Of a stretch of DNA of 64,000 nt, positions 24,894 to 33,391 are shown one piece after another. The stretch comes from Lentilactobacillus fungorum (GTDB lineage Bacteria; Bacillota; Bacilli; Lactobacillales; Lactobacillaceae): contig NZ_BNJR01000012.1 of NCBI RefSeq assembly GCF_016860605.1, positions 248,001 to 312,000 on the forward strand, written 5' to 3'. Made by a program: the position numbers and the translations under genes. The notes under the pieces are model-generated. The model ran no database searches. It was not told the DNA's origin and worked only from the letters and a program-made list of their open reading frames with translations. The number at the start of each line of letters is the position of its first letter. Position 1 is the first letter of the stretch.

Positions 24894-26315
24894 TCAGTTC
24901 ATTGTTTGTAAATCGGCACGAACTTGCGTAATCCATTCAGTATTCTTATGACTATCAATATAAAGTGGGATAACAAATAAGATAGCTGTAATCGATAAAA
25001 CAAAAATTGCTTGAACGAGATCTGTCGTTAAAAGCGTTGCTGCGATAATGACAGTAATTCCAAAAATTAATAAGAATGCAACTGAATAAGCAACCCCGTT
25101 TCCATTAGTTCCTAATCGATATGGACGATCGAGGTTTGGCTTCATTTGCCGTAACCTAATGAGTGAAATCGCAATTAGAATGTATACCAGTGCATAAATC
25201 ACAGTCGTTGCATTGGTTAGGGTTAAGAACACGCCGTTAACATCTTTCATGACTCCATAAAGCAAGGCAAACATTGAAATACAAATGCTTTGTGTGAGAA
25301 CAACGTTTCGAGACACACCATACTTGTTAACTTTGTGATAGCCGAAGCTGGCAGGTAACTCTCCGCTACGAGCAACTTGGGTCATCGTTTTAGAAGGTCC
25401 AGTTACCCAAGCCGATAACTGGATTAAAACGCCAATTACGACCATAAAACTGAAAATATTTGCAATTATCGTTGGCCAACCCAGAATTTGACACCAAAGA
25501 ACAATTGGTTGGGTAATGTTTGACAGTTGCATCTTTCCATTAGGAACCGTATTAGCGACTAGCATTGCGTTCAAAATATTCATTAAAACCAAGCCAATCA
25601 AAGCAATAAAGATTCCCCGAGTATATGTTCGCTTTGCATCATGTAATCTTGGAATGAACACTGATGAAATCTCAATTCCCGTATAAACAAATGAAATCGC
25701 GGCAAAATACTTTAAAGTCGATAAATTACTTAAGCTTGGCAATAGTTTAGCGATTGAAAAACTTCCGAGATACCCCGCTGGATTAACGCCGGTCTTGATT
25801 AAAGCGGTAATCCCCATGATTAGCATAATCACAATCGGAATATAGACGCCCAGCCAAACACCAATGTTGCCGCCAACCTTGGCCATATCAAATTTTAAAT
25901 TTAGAATCGTGATGATCCAATAAAACCCTAAAATATTCGCAAAGATAAACCAATGGTTATTTCCTAAAGCAACGTTGCCAAATGCGTTCCCCCACAACGG
26001 TCCAATGGTGGAGGCCACCATTACCATTCCCGGAAACATCTGCACCCAAAGCAGCCAAGCAGTCACAAACCCCCACTTTTCGCCCAACGCTGTCTTAACC
26101 CAAAGTTGGGGGCCACCATCTGCCTGCAGCATCGTCCCCAATTCACCGGAAATCAACGCTACCGGCAAGGCAAAGAAAATAACTGCGAAAAGCATGTAGG
26201 TGATTTGAGCCCAGCCAGCCGCGGCAACTGAGGGAATTGATCGAACCGTTGCACATAATGCCATCGTCATCCCAATAAAAGTCCCCAAACCAAGCTTAAT
26301 CCCTTGTTTATCCAT
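24894..26315 (-). CDS. tyrP: Tyrosine/tyramine antiporter
   Basis: 473 residues, APC superfamily, same subfamily as GadC. It exchanges tyrosine for tyramine across the membrane, and with TyrDC generates proton motive force and raises cytoplasmic pH. About 12 hydrophobic segments, beginning LGLGTFIGMTMALCATV; the conserved SWVTGPSKTM-like motif appears as LSAWVTGPSKTMTQVARSGE, and FVYTGIEISSVF is typical of the group. It follows tyrDC by 48 bp and precedes a terminator and nhaC. Confidence 0.9.
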   Translation of the reverse strand: MDKQGIKLGLGTFIGMTMALCATVRSIPSVAAAGWAQITYMLFAVIFFALPVALISGELGTMLQADGGPQLWVKTALGEKWGFVTAWLLWVQMFPGMVMVASTIGPLWGNAFGNVALGNNHWFIFANILGFYWIITILNLKFDMAKVGGNIGVWLGVYIPIVIMLIMGITALIKTGVNPAGYLGSFSIAKLLPSLSNLSTLKYFAAISFVYTGIEISSVFIPRLHDAKRTYTRGIFIALIGLVLMNILNAMLVANTVPNGKMQLSNITQPIVLWCQILGWPTIIANIFSFMVVIGVLIQLSAWVTGPSKTMTQVARSGELPASFGYHKVNKYGVSRNVVLTQSICISMFALLYGVMKDVNGVFLTLTNATTVIYALVYILIAISLIRLRQMKPNLDRPYRLGTNGNGVAYSVAFLLIFGITVIIAATLLTTDLVQAIFVLSITAILFVIPLYIDSHKNTEWITQVRADLQTMN

Positions 26316-26363
26316 ATAAATCCCTTCTATCCAATAATTTCAATTACCCCTAGCAATATAGAT

Positions 26364-28238
26364 CTACGATAATTGTTTCGTCCGGATGTTTTCAAAGATA
26401 TTTTCAAGATCTTTTTTCATCGCCAGCTTGATTTTAGGTACGAAATAATAGAAATTATCTTCTTGATTCATGTATGGCGTCAATACGGCTGCCCGAATGA
26501 CGGTAATTTTACCTTCTTGATTCCAATCCGCTTCAGTAAATCCAAGACTTTTTACAAATTCAAGCGGGCTATTGCCATAATCCGGAATGGCAAAATCCGT
26601 ATGAGAGACGATGTATTCCTTGCTATATAAGCTATCTTTCACGTATGAAGCTTCTTCATAGAAGGCATGGTTGAGCCGGTTCATGTCAGCCAAGTTGTCA
26701 TTACCCTTTTCTTTGAGAACGTAGTCCACCATGTTGAAGTCGGGGCTAACAAGCGGATGAACTTCAATCGTTCGCTCGCCAATCTTAAAGCTCAAATTCT
26801 TTAAGAAATCGTAGTAACGATGGGAACCTTCCACTGATGCACCTTGTAATTTACCATAGCCACTCATATTAAGCGGCAACACATGATGCGCTGTCCAAAC
26901 AGAAGCCGCAGTCGCCCCAGCCTTTGAGCCTTCAAGAATATATGCGCCTAATAATGCCGGAATATCTGCGCCCTTTTCAAATACATAGGTTGCAAAATAT
27001 GAAATTACGTCACGCATCTGAAGATCTTTGATCACAATACCCCCAGCAGAATACGGCACATAGCCCATTTTATGAGGATCAATTGTAATTGACTCAACTT
27101 GATCGAAGGCCTTATAAGCTTCATAAACATCACGTTTAATCATCTGTTTGTTTTCAGTAAAAACCCCATACTTTTGGTGAAGGTCAGGTAACTTTTCATA
27201 GGGAACAAAGTCATTATTCTCATCCAGGAAAATGGTTCTAAAATAGCCGCCATATGCTGCATCCACATGAATGTAAAAGTAAATTCCTTCACTTTCCAAC
27301 TGCTTACGTAACGCCACAATCCTATCAATTTGGTCCACAGCGCCTTCCTCCGTGGAACCGGCTACCCCAACAACTCCCAAAATGGGGATCCCTTTAGCGG
27401 CTAGATCGCGAATAATTGCTTCAAGTGCGCCAATATCCATCCTAAAATCATTGTCCAAAGGCACGGGAATAACTTGGTCTAAGCCAACACCAATAATGTC
27501 TGCCGCTTTCATCCAAGAATAATGCTTTGTTTGCGGTACCAACCATTTTCCCAATTCCTGTAAATGTTTCCCACTACGAGCTGATCTGGCCTTAATTTCA
27601 TCCAGTCGGTTACCAGACTTAGTCAACAATTTCATAATTTGGTTTGTCGATAAATTCAATAATTCCCATTCCGACATTCCAGCAACTAATTCTGGCACGA
27701 CTTCTTTAACTGCTAATGGGAGTGACTTAATATTTCGGGCATACCAAAGGCCCTCTAAGTTGGCCAAGGAACCATCGGCAACAATGTGCCCCCAGCCGTT
27801 TTGATATCCCATCATGCTCGCAAACTCATGCCCGACTTCTTCTTCCATTTGTGAAGTGGCTGGTGAAGATTCATAAGCAACATTATTGCCATTCCATAGC
27901 ATTGCGTAGTTGTATGCCAATAACGCCGGCATGAGCGTTTCGGAATTCATGTGCCCCCAATAGCGACCAGCAGAATGCCAAGGAACGGATTCAGTTCGAA
28001 TTCGTTGAGACAGTTCGTCCAACACGGACTTCATTCGGTTAACAGTTGCACCAAACGCCGGTGAACCCTGCTCTTCATGTGAAATCATCTTTTTATCTTG
28101 CGGCATGTAATTTTGCCGCCAGCCGATATGCTCATCGATTAACTTGTTTAACAGACTTTTATAAAGTTCCCCATTTTCTGCCTTATCCCCAATAAATAAC
28201 GCATCCAAATTTAGCTGTTCAGATTCTTTAATCATCAT
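26364..28238 (-). CDS. tyrDC: Tyrosine decarboxylase
   Basis: PLP-dependent group II decarboxylase, about 624 residues: L-tyrosine to tyramine + CO2. I choose ATG 28238 (GGAGG 6 nt upstream); GTG 28244 and ATG 28235 are close alternatives. PLP lysine in [18 protein letters not shown] (K390) and HVDAAYGG about 60 residues before. The long form with C-terminal domain (about 620-625 residues) and segments [21 protein letters not shown] and [17 protein letters not shown] are diagnostic of bacterial TyrDC. Its own promoter is visible upstream (28277-28305), after the tyrS terminator. Confidence 0.95.
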   Translation of the reverse strand: MMIKESEQLNLDALFIGDKAENGELYKSLLNKLIDEHIGWRQNYMPQDKKMISHEEQGSPAFGATVNRMKSVLDELSQRIRTESVPWHSAGRYWGHMNSETLMPALLAYNYAMLWNGNNVAYESSPATSQMEEEVGHEFASMMGYQNGWGHIVADGSLANLEGLWYARNIKSLPLAVKEVVPELVAGMSEWELLNLSTNQIMKLLTKSGNRLDEIKARSARSGKHLQELGKWLVPQTKHYSWMKAADIIGVGLDQVIPVPLDNDFRMDIGALEAIIRDLAAKGIPILGVVGVAGSTEEGAVDQIDRIVALRKQLESEGIYFYIHVDAAYGGYFRTIFLDENNDFVPYEKLPDLHQKYGVFTENKQMIKRDVYEAYKAFDQVESITIDPHKMGYVPYSAGGIVIKDLQMRDVISYFATYVFEKGADIPALLGAYILEGSKAGATAASVWTAHHVLPLNMSGYGKLQGASVEGSHRYYDFLKNLSFKIGERTIEVHPLVSPDFNMVDYVLKEKGNDNLADMNRLNHAFYEEASYVKDSLYSKEYIVSHTDFAIPDYGNSPLEFVKSLGFTEADWNQEGKITVIRAAVLTPYMNQEDNFYYFVPKIKLAMKKDLENIFENIRTKQLS

Positions 28239-28276
28239 TTGCACCCTCCATTTGCATCGTTTGCAATTGCAAAGTT

Positions 28277-28305
28277 AGAATACGCTTCCAAAAAGAAACT
28301 GTAAA
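28277..28305 (-). promoter_or_regulatory. tyrDC promoter
   Basis: TTTACA (28300-28305) and TATTCT (28277-28282) on the minus strand with a 17-bp spacer, 40 bp upstream of the start codon and downstream of the tyrS terminator. Confidence 0.65.
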
Positions 28306-28383
28306 GGGTATTAATTCTGGTTATTGAGTTTTTAATTTTCAAATTAAATTTTCAAAAAATCATTGACAACGGCTGCACGCATT

Positions 28384-28411
28384 AAAAAAGGATAACCGGT
28401 ATCGGTTATCC
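28384..28411 (-). terminator. tyrS terminator
   Basis: GGATAACCG pairs with CGGTTATCC and is followed by six T on the minus strand. It separates tyrS from tyrDC. Confidence 0.85.
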
Positions 28412-28449
28412 AAATGACTAAATATTTTTTTAATCAAAATTTTATTTAT

Positions 28450-29706
28450 TTAATCCTGGACATGAGCTAAGAAGTACTTCTTTTTCCCCCGCCGAATAAT
28501 GACAAATTGACCGTCAAACTTGTCATGTGGGTCAATTACCTGATCTACATCAGTAATTCTCACGCCATTAACGGTAATGGCACCGTTTGTAACGTCTTCT
28601 CTCGCCTGCCGTTTGGATGGTTCAATTTCGGTAGTTACCAGCAGCGTCACGATATCACTAGGGGTTGACGTAATTTCAACGCTGGGCGCTTTGCCAAAAG
28701 CTGCTTGTACTTCCGTGGCACTTAACGATCCAATGTTGCCAGCAAACAAAATATCGGTGATTCGCTGAGCAGACTTTAATGCGTCTTCGCCATGGACGAA
28801 CCGAGTAACTTCCTCTGCCAAGCGTCTTTGAGCCAAACGATTCTCTGGGTGCGTTTTTAATTGCCGCTCAATTTCAGTAATCTCCGTTTGATCCAAAAAA
28901 GTAAAATATTTTAAATACTTGATGACGTCACGATCGTCTTGATTGAGCCAAAATTGATAAAATTCGTATGGTGACGTCTTCTTTTCATCCAACCAAATAG
29001 CTCCGCCGGCCGTCTTACCAAATTTAGTACCATCGGCCTTAAGCATCAGCGGAATCGTTAGCCCATAGACTTCAGCATCTGCGCCGGCAACTTTGTGAAT
29101 CAAATCAATTCCACTTGTAATGTTGCCCCATTGGTCAGCCCCACCGATTTGCAATTGCACGTTGTATTTTCTGTGCAATGTTAAAAAGTCAACAGACTGC
29201 AAAATTTGATAGGCAAATTCCGTAAAAGAAATGCCGACATCAAGGCGGCTGGCAACAATGTCTTTGGCTAACATGGTATTGATATTGAACAGCTTGCCAT
29301 AATCCCGCAAAAACTCGAGCAGCGAGATTTTTGACAGCCAGTCGTAATTATTCACAAAAGAAATGTGGTCAGCCCCACCAAATAATTTTTGCATTTGGGC
29401 AGATAAAGCGGCCACATTGTGTTGGACCGTTTCCATCGTCTGCAATTGTCGCTCAGATTTGCGGCCGCTGGGATCGCCAATGCTGCCAGTAGCGCCACCG
29501 ATCAAAATATATGGATGGTGATCGGCCAGCTCAAAGCGTTTCATCATCATAAACGGGATTAAATGACCAATGTGCATGCTGTCACCGGTTGGATCCACCC
29601 CACAATACAATGAAATTGGCCGGCTGCTCACCAATTTCTTTAACCCTTCCGCATCAGTTTGTTGATTCACGGCCCCTCGCCAAGTTAGTTCATCGATAAT
29701 ATTCAT
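28450..29706 (-). CDS. tyrS: Tyrosyl-tRNA synthetase
   Basis: Class I synthetase, 418 residues, of the TyrRS type. HIGH motif at 45-48 in GDSMHIGHLIPFMMM and the KMSKS equivalent KFGKT in ADGTKFGKTAGG; C-terminal S4-like RNA-binding domain (RQAREDVTNGAITVNGVRITD). The start is supported by CCGGAGGTTATGAAT. A tyrS heads the tyramine cluster in other lactobacilli, usually under a T-box. Here the leader contains a consensus promoter and a small hairpin but no T-box sequence; the T-box lies about 1 kb upstream behind three small genes. Confidence 0.93.
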   Translation of the reverse strand: MNIIDELTWRGAVNQQTDAEGLKKLVSSRPISLYCGVDPTGDSMHIGHLIPFMMMKRFELADHHPYILIGGATGSIGDPSGRKSERQLQTMETVQHNVAALSAQMQKLFGGADHISFVNNYDWLSKISLLEFLRDYGKLFNINTMLAKDIVASRLDVGISFTEFAYQILQSVDFLTLHRKYNVQLQIGGADQWGNITSGIDLIHKVAGADAEVYGLTIPLMLKADGTKFGKTAGGAIWLDEKKTSPYEFYQFWLNQDDRDVIKYLKYFTFLDQTEITEIERQLKTHPENRLAQRRLAEEVTRFVHGEDALKSAQRITDILFAGNIGSLSATEVQAAFGKAPSVEITSTPSDIVTLLVTTEIEPSKRQAREDVTNGAITVNGVRITDVDQVIDPHDKFDGQFVIIRRGKKKYFLAHVQD

Positions 29707-29752
29707 TATTCATAACCTCCGGAATAGTAAATTTGTGGAAAATTCCTCCACA

Positions 29753-29781
29753 AACATAAGCAAGCTGGTCAATAGTGTCAA
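29753..29781 (-). promoter_or_regulatory. tyrS promoter
   Basis: TTGACA (29776-29781) and TATGTT (29753-29758) with a 17-bp spacer, then a TGTGGA/TCCACA hairpin and the ribosome-binding site. tyrS can therefore be transcribed without the distant T-box. Confidence 0.75.
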
Positions 29782-29875
29782 CTAAATTCTGGTTGGGATG
29801 CTGTTCATCAATTTCACATATTCTCATTTATAGCATCTTTATTTTCAGAAAAACACCATGTTTTTTCAGTAAATA

Positions 29876-29912
29876 AAAAAGCTAACCTCTTCAATTACTG
29901 AAAAGACTAGCT
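29876..29912 (-). terminator. Terminator of the small-gene cassette
   Basis: AAGCTAGTCTTTTC pairs with GAAGAGGTTAGCTT (with wobble) followed by TTTTTT on the minus strand, overlapping the stop of the HTH gene. It isolates the T-box transcript from tyrS. Confidence 0.8.
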
Positions 29913-30140
29913 TACTTGCTTTCGCCTCGCGCCTTCTTGGGCTTGTATTTCCGTGACGCCGGTAACGTGTTCCATTCCTTGCCGGGTAACCACTAGTTGT
30001 TTGCCGAATTTTCGGATGCTCCCCTTGGGAAACTTCCATGGCGTTTTACGATACATTTGCCGCACGTAATCATCGGCTTTATGCCAACGCTTTGCCGCTT
30101 CTGTCGATGACATAATATCCGGGTCATTCAGGTCAATCAT
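29907..30140 (-). CDS. Small helix-turn-helix protein
   Basis: 77 residues with GGGGGCG before the ATG. The start IMSSTEAAKRWHKADDYVRQ resembles an excisionase/HTH_17-type DNA-binding module with a basic, Trp-containing second part (TPWKFPKGSIRKFGKQLVVTRQGM). It is the third gene of a minus-strand cassette behind a T-box. It could be a regulator or an antitoxin-like protein; no toxin is adjacent. Family assignment is tentative. Confidence 0.55.
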   Translation of the reverse strand: MIDLNDPDIMSSTEAAKRWHKADDYVRQMYRKTPWKFPKGSIRKFGKQLVVTRQGMEHVTGVTEIQAQEGARRKQVS

Positions 30141-30194
30141 AACTTCGCCCCCATTCCAGTATCCAAAAACTGTCGTTCCCAGTCAAAATAATCC

Positions 30195-30440
30195 CTAACT
30201 GAAATGATTATCCGCACCCTTTTCAATCACCGATGCGATTTGGTTGGCTAGCTTGTGCAGCCCAACCAGCAACGATACAGCCATGATGAACAAGATTAAT
30301 CCCGATATCAAATTTAGATTGGCCCAGTTTGCCATCAATAAGATGACAACCAATGGTATCAAAAACAAGGCGTGCAAACTAACCCTAAGCCCCATTGGAC
30401 TTGTTAATTGCCGCTGCAGCCGCGTCATTAAGTGTGCCAT
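30195..30440 (-). CDS. Small membrane protein in the T-box cassette
   Basis: 81 residues from ATG 30440 (GGAGGAATGTTTT upstream). It begins MAHLMTRLQRQLTSPMGLRV, followed by two membrane segments (LHALFLIPLVVILLMANW, LNLISGLILFIMAVSLLVGL) and a C-terminal polar tail. No recognised family. It sits 48 bp after the zinc-ribbon gene and 54 bp before the HTH gene; all three lie behind the T-box, so tyrosine limitation probably controls them. Confidence 0.6.
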   Translation of the reverse strand: MAHLMTRLQRQLTSPMGLRVSLHALFLIPLVVILLMANWANLNLISGLILFIMAVSLLVGLHKLANQIASVIEKGADNHFS

Positions 30441-30488
30441 AAAACATTCCTCCTTCACGATTTTTACTATAAGTGACAATTGTTTTAC

Positions 30489-30602
30489 CTAGCTGACGAT
30501 TACATGGCCACATTCAGCACAAACAACGCTACCATCATTTTTTTTGATAAACTCAATGTCATGACATTCTGGACAATGAATTGTTGTATCTGTCGATTTC
30601 AT
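30489..30602 (-). CDS. Zinc-ribbon mini-protein
   Basis: 37 residues beginning MKSTDTTIHCPECHDIEFIK, with two CxxC knuckles: C10-P-E-C13 and C28-A-E-C31. AAAGGTGGGCG precedes the ATG. It resembles the short zinc-ribbon domains (TFIIB/YgiT-type) found in regulatory or ribosome-associated small proteins. It is the first gene after the T-box terminator (57 bp after it), hence the most direct target of that riboswitch. Function unknown. Confidence 0.6.
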   Translation of the reverse strand: MKSTDTTIHCPECHDIEFIKKNDGSVVCAECGHVIVS

Positions 30603-30661
30603 CAAAACGCCCACCTTTCAATTATGATCTGTAAGCCACTACCTTCACCTTAATAACATCA

Positions 30662-30896
30662 AAAAGGGCGCCCCTTCGCTAAACTCATAACGAAGGGACG
30701 CCCTTTTACGCGGTACCACCCTAATTCAGGGTCGTCAAATACCCTGCTCTTAACTCCAAATATCGTTGAAGTCACCGCGCACCCGGTTCTTGTAGTTCAT
30801 CATATCGCCCTGCATAGTTCTCACCAGCCACTATTTCTCTTCACACCGAGACGATACATTACTTATTTAAAAACCTGTACGATTGATGTTGACCAT
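30662..30896 (-). promoter_or_regulatory. T-box riboswitch (probable Tyr specifier, UAC)
   Basis: Minus-strand leader. Promoter TTGAAA/TAATCT with 17-bp spacer (30897-30925). T-box sequence AGGGTGGTACCGCG at 30709-30722, then an alternative terminator hairpin (AAGGGCG.../...CGCCCTTTTT, 30662-30706). Stem I can be drawn with lower helix GGTTTTT/AAGAACC and upper helix GTATCG/CGATAT; the 3' side of the specifier loop is GATGAACTAC, placing UAC (Tyr) before the lower helix. Downstream are three small genes, not a synthetase. Confidence 0.88.
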
Positions 30897-31106
30897 AGAT
30901 TAACATGCAAAAATGAGAATTTCAATAGTTTTAATCTTTTTGCTTCAAGATAATTTAATTTGTCGGACACCCATTTTGACGATAAAAAAAGATTTTAATG
31001 TCCCAAATCCGGACTGATTAAGGATTTAATTAGCCAATGCCCTTGAATATCTATGCAATGACAACTGGTTGAATTTTCATAATCATTCAACAAAAAGTGG
31101 CTCATA

Positions 31107-31778
31107 TCAGCTCAGCCACGAATCATACCAAAACTTTTTCTTAGTGATGATTTCTTGGGCTATCTTTACCAACCGGTTTTTTTGCTGATAAAACAGAAGG
31201 CTGTCAACATTTTGATGGAAATTTCGAGTAAGTTCAGCCAACTCAGTTTTATCTTGAAATAGCCATTTTAGCGCATTCAACTGCTCATAAATGATCACCA
31301 AATTGATTGCTGACGGCTGCATTTTGCGAATTTTCATTTGTTCCTTAAGGCTGGTAATAACTTGATTCCTAGCAGCCGCCGTTGGCAAATAAATGACGTG
31401 AGTATCCAAATTCGTTTTTACTGACGTCTTTTCAACCAGCCCACTTTCAAGCAACTCGCTGCCAATACCATCATAAATTTCGTTCGCAATATCCCAACTG
31501 GTAATGAAATCCAAAGCAGTTTCGAGAGGCTGCTTTTGTTTAACCGCCGCCGTGATCTTTGCTTTTAGCCCATTTAAATAGGCAGGTAAATGCGTCAACT
31601 TTTCCTCATTTTCAATCGCCAGCTGATTATTCCTTATTGATAAAATGCGTTGGTCAATCAAGTCCAGTAAAGCCGCCAAAACAAAGTAGGCTTGATTGGT
31701 AAATCGCGTCCGTAGCATCGGCTTTTTCTCGATCCGTTCCGTTAATAGTAAATCATTTTTTGCAGTGATGAATTGCAT
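31107..31778 (-). CDS. GPP34-like protein (GOLPH3/Vps74 family), tentative
   Basis: About 223 residues from ATG 31778 (GGAGGCGGC upstream). The all-helical pattern begins with MQFITAKNDLLLTERIEKKP and YFVLAALLDLIDQRILSIRN, the latter resembling the L-x-x-A-x-L-x-x-L-x-x-x-x-R-I signature of bacterial GPP34 proteins. Mid-protein: WDIANEIYDGIGSELLESGLV. Bacterial GPP34 proteins are poorly characterised; some may bind phospholipids. It stands alone, between the T-box and cobT. Assignment by visual similarity only. Confidence 0.45.
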   Translation of the reverse strand: MQFITAKNDLLLTERIEKKPMLRTRFTNQAYFVLAALLDLIDQRILSIRNNQLAIENEEKLTHLPAYLNGLKAKITAAVKQKQPLETALDFITSWDIANEIYDGIGSELLESGLVEKTSVKTNLDTHVIYLPTAAARNQVITSLKEQMKIRKMQPSAINLVIIYEQLNALKWLFQDKTELAELTRNFHQNVDSLLFYQQKNRLVKIAQEIITKKKFWYDSWLS

Positions 31779-31966
31779 GGTGCCGCCTCCCATTTTAGCT
31801 TCTAAATAATGAGCAATTACATGATAACACCGATGGTAGAAGGCGGAAATAGATGAAGAAATTAGTCACCCACACCTTGCTAGTTACTGACGGCAAAAAA
31901 TGTGAATTTGTTTTGTTTCACGTGAAACATCAAAATTGATTTGCTGATAAAATCTGATAAACTGCC

Positions 31967-33010
31967 TTATTTCGTAAAAAATACATCCAAGTCCTCTAAG
32001 GTATTCATATTCTTTAAAATCGATTGCACCGCGTCAATTAATGATAATACCAGCACAGCGCCGCTTCCTTCTCCGACAGCCATATTAAGTTCTAATAATG
32101 GGTCCAGTCCATATCGTTGCATGACCAGTTGGGTGCCTCGCTCCTTTGAAGCATGAGAAGCAATCAGGTGTTGACTAATGCCCGGGTACAGCCCTTCAGC
32201 AATTGTTAATGCAGCTTCCGAAATGAATCCATCCATAATCAACGGTACGCCATTTTGGGCCGCGCAAATCATGGCACCAACTTTACCTCCAATTTCGAAC
32301 CCACCAACCTTACTTAAAACGTCAATTGGGTCTGCTGCATCTGGTCGCCACTTGGCAATGGCTGCTTCGATCACGTCTGCTTTATGTTGAAGCCGCTGAT
32401 CCGAAATATTCGATCCTCGGCCAACGACACTTGCAACTGGTTCGTTTAGCATCACTGCAATAATTGCTGAAGAGGCAGTTGTATTGGCAATTCCCAGTTC
32501 CCCAATTGCCAAAACTTGGTTCCCATCATCAATCGCTTGGCTGGCAACATCATACCCGATTTGGATTGACTGTTCAGCTTCTTTTCGAGTCATTGCGGGA
32601 CCCTGCAGCATATCAGTTGTCCCCCTTCTGATTTTTCGATTTAACACTTTAGAATTAGCTACATCCGCATCGATGCCGACATCAATTACTTGAACCGCGC
32701 ATCGATTTGCTTTGGCAATTGCGGCAACGGTGGTATTGCCGGCCATCATGTTAACCGCCTGCAAGGCCGTTACATTTCTCGGAGTAGCTGAGACGCCTTC
32801 TCGTTCAACCCCATGATCGGCAGCAAACACTAGACAAACTCGTTTTCCCGTTTGAATATCAACCGTTCCTTCAATTCCGGCAAGTTTATCAGCTAGGATT
32901 TCAAGTTTTCCTAAGCCGCCAATCGGTTTACACTTATGATCCAATTTAGTTTGCATTTCTTCAATTGCAGCTTCTGAAATGGGCTTTAACCCTGTTCGTT
33001 TTTCTAACAT
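31967..33010 (-). CDS. cobT: Nicotinate-nucleotide-dimethylbenzimidazole phosphoribosyltransferase
   Basis: 347 residues from ATG 33010 (AAGGAGCTTGAAT upstream; the frame can start two codons earlier at TTG). It makes alpha-ribazole phosphate for the lower ligand of cobalamin. Motifs: KPIGGLGKLE near the N-terminus, VFAADHGVEREGVS, IGELGIANTTASSA, and the C-terminal NMAVGEGSGAVL with the catalytic glutamate. It is an orphan here: no other cob/cbi gene is within the window, so lower-ligand remodelling or a distant cob cluster is implied. Confidence 0.93.
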   Translation of the reverse strand: MLEKRTGLKPISEAAIEEMQTKLDHKCKPIGGLGKLEILADKLAGIEGTVDIQTGKRVCLVFAADHGVEREGVSATPRNVTALQAVNMMAGNTTVAAIAKANRCAVQVIDVGIDADVANSKVLNRKIRRGTTDMLQGPAMTRKEAEQSIQIGYDVASQAIDDGNQVLAIGELGIANTTASSAIIAVMLNEPVASVVGRGSNISDQRLQHKADVIEAAIAKWRPDAADPIDVLSKVGGFEIGGKVGAMICAAQNGVPLIMDGFISEAALTIAEGLYPGISQHLIASHASKERGTQLVMQRYGLDPLLELNMAVGEGSGAVLVLSLIDAVQSILKNMNTLEDLDVFFTK

Positions 33011-33244
33011 ATTCAAGCTCCTTTGATTGCCAATTGTGCCATCATTAATTTGAAGCTAATATACCATTAAAGCCGCGGTCTGATCTTACCTGATTATTAT
33101 TACTTTTTTGCGAATCCAAGCATTCAGTAAACAAAATAATGCTAATTCCAAAAAGTCGTAGAATTATTTTGTTCACTTGATAAAGTCAGGTCAAAATTCT
33201 GGCAATCGATTTCGTTCAGACTATGATAAAAACAGAACATGAAT

Positions 33245-33365
33245 CGGACAGCTATGCCGGGCAGAAAATGACAGATATGTCTCCTTAGTCAAAAATTCCA
33301 GAATGAGGAATTCCCGTTCAAAAAGACTTATCTACAGGATTTCTATGCGCCTGGCTCCGCTCACT
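33245..33365 (+). repeat. Structured leader repeat, copy C
   Basis: Begins CGGACAGC and ends CTGGCTCCGCTCACT. Outer stem GCCGGGC/GCCTGGC (one G-U pair), inner hairpin AATTCC/GGAATT with a GTC.../...GAC closing region. It lies 27 bp before the FAD oxidoreductase start codon. Confidence 0.68.
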
Positions 33366-33391
33366 GCATGAGAATGGAGAGGTGTACCAAT

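Noticed and set aside
28245-28449. T-box upstream of tyrDC
   Set aside because: No AGGGTGG-type core; only a terminator for tyrS and a plain promoter for tyrDC are visible.
29707-29875. T-box directly upstream of tyrS
   Set aside because: The leader has a TTGACA-17-TATGTT promoter and a small hairpin near the ribosome-binding site, but no T-box core or alternative terminator.
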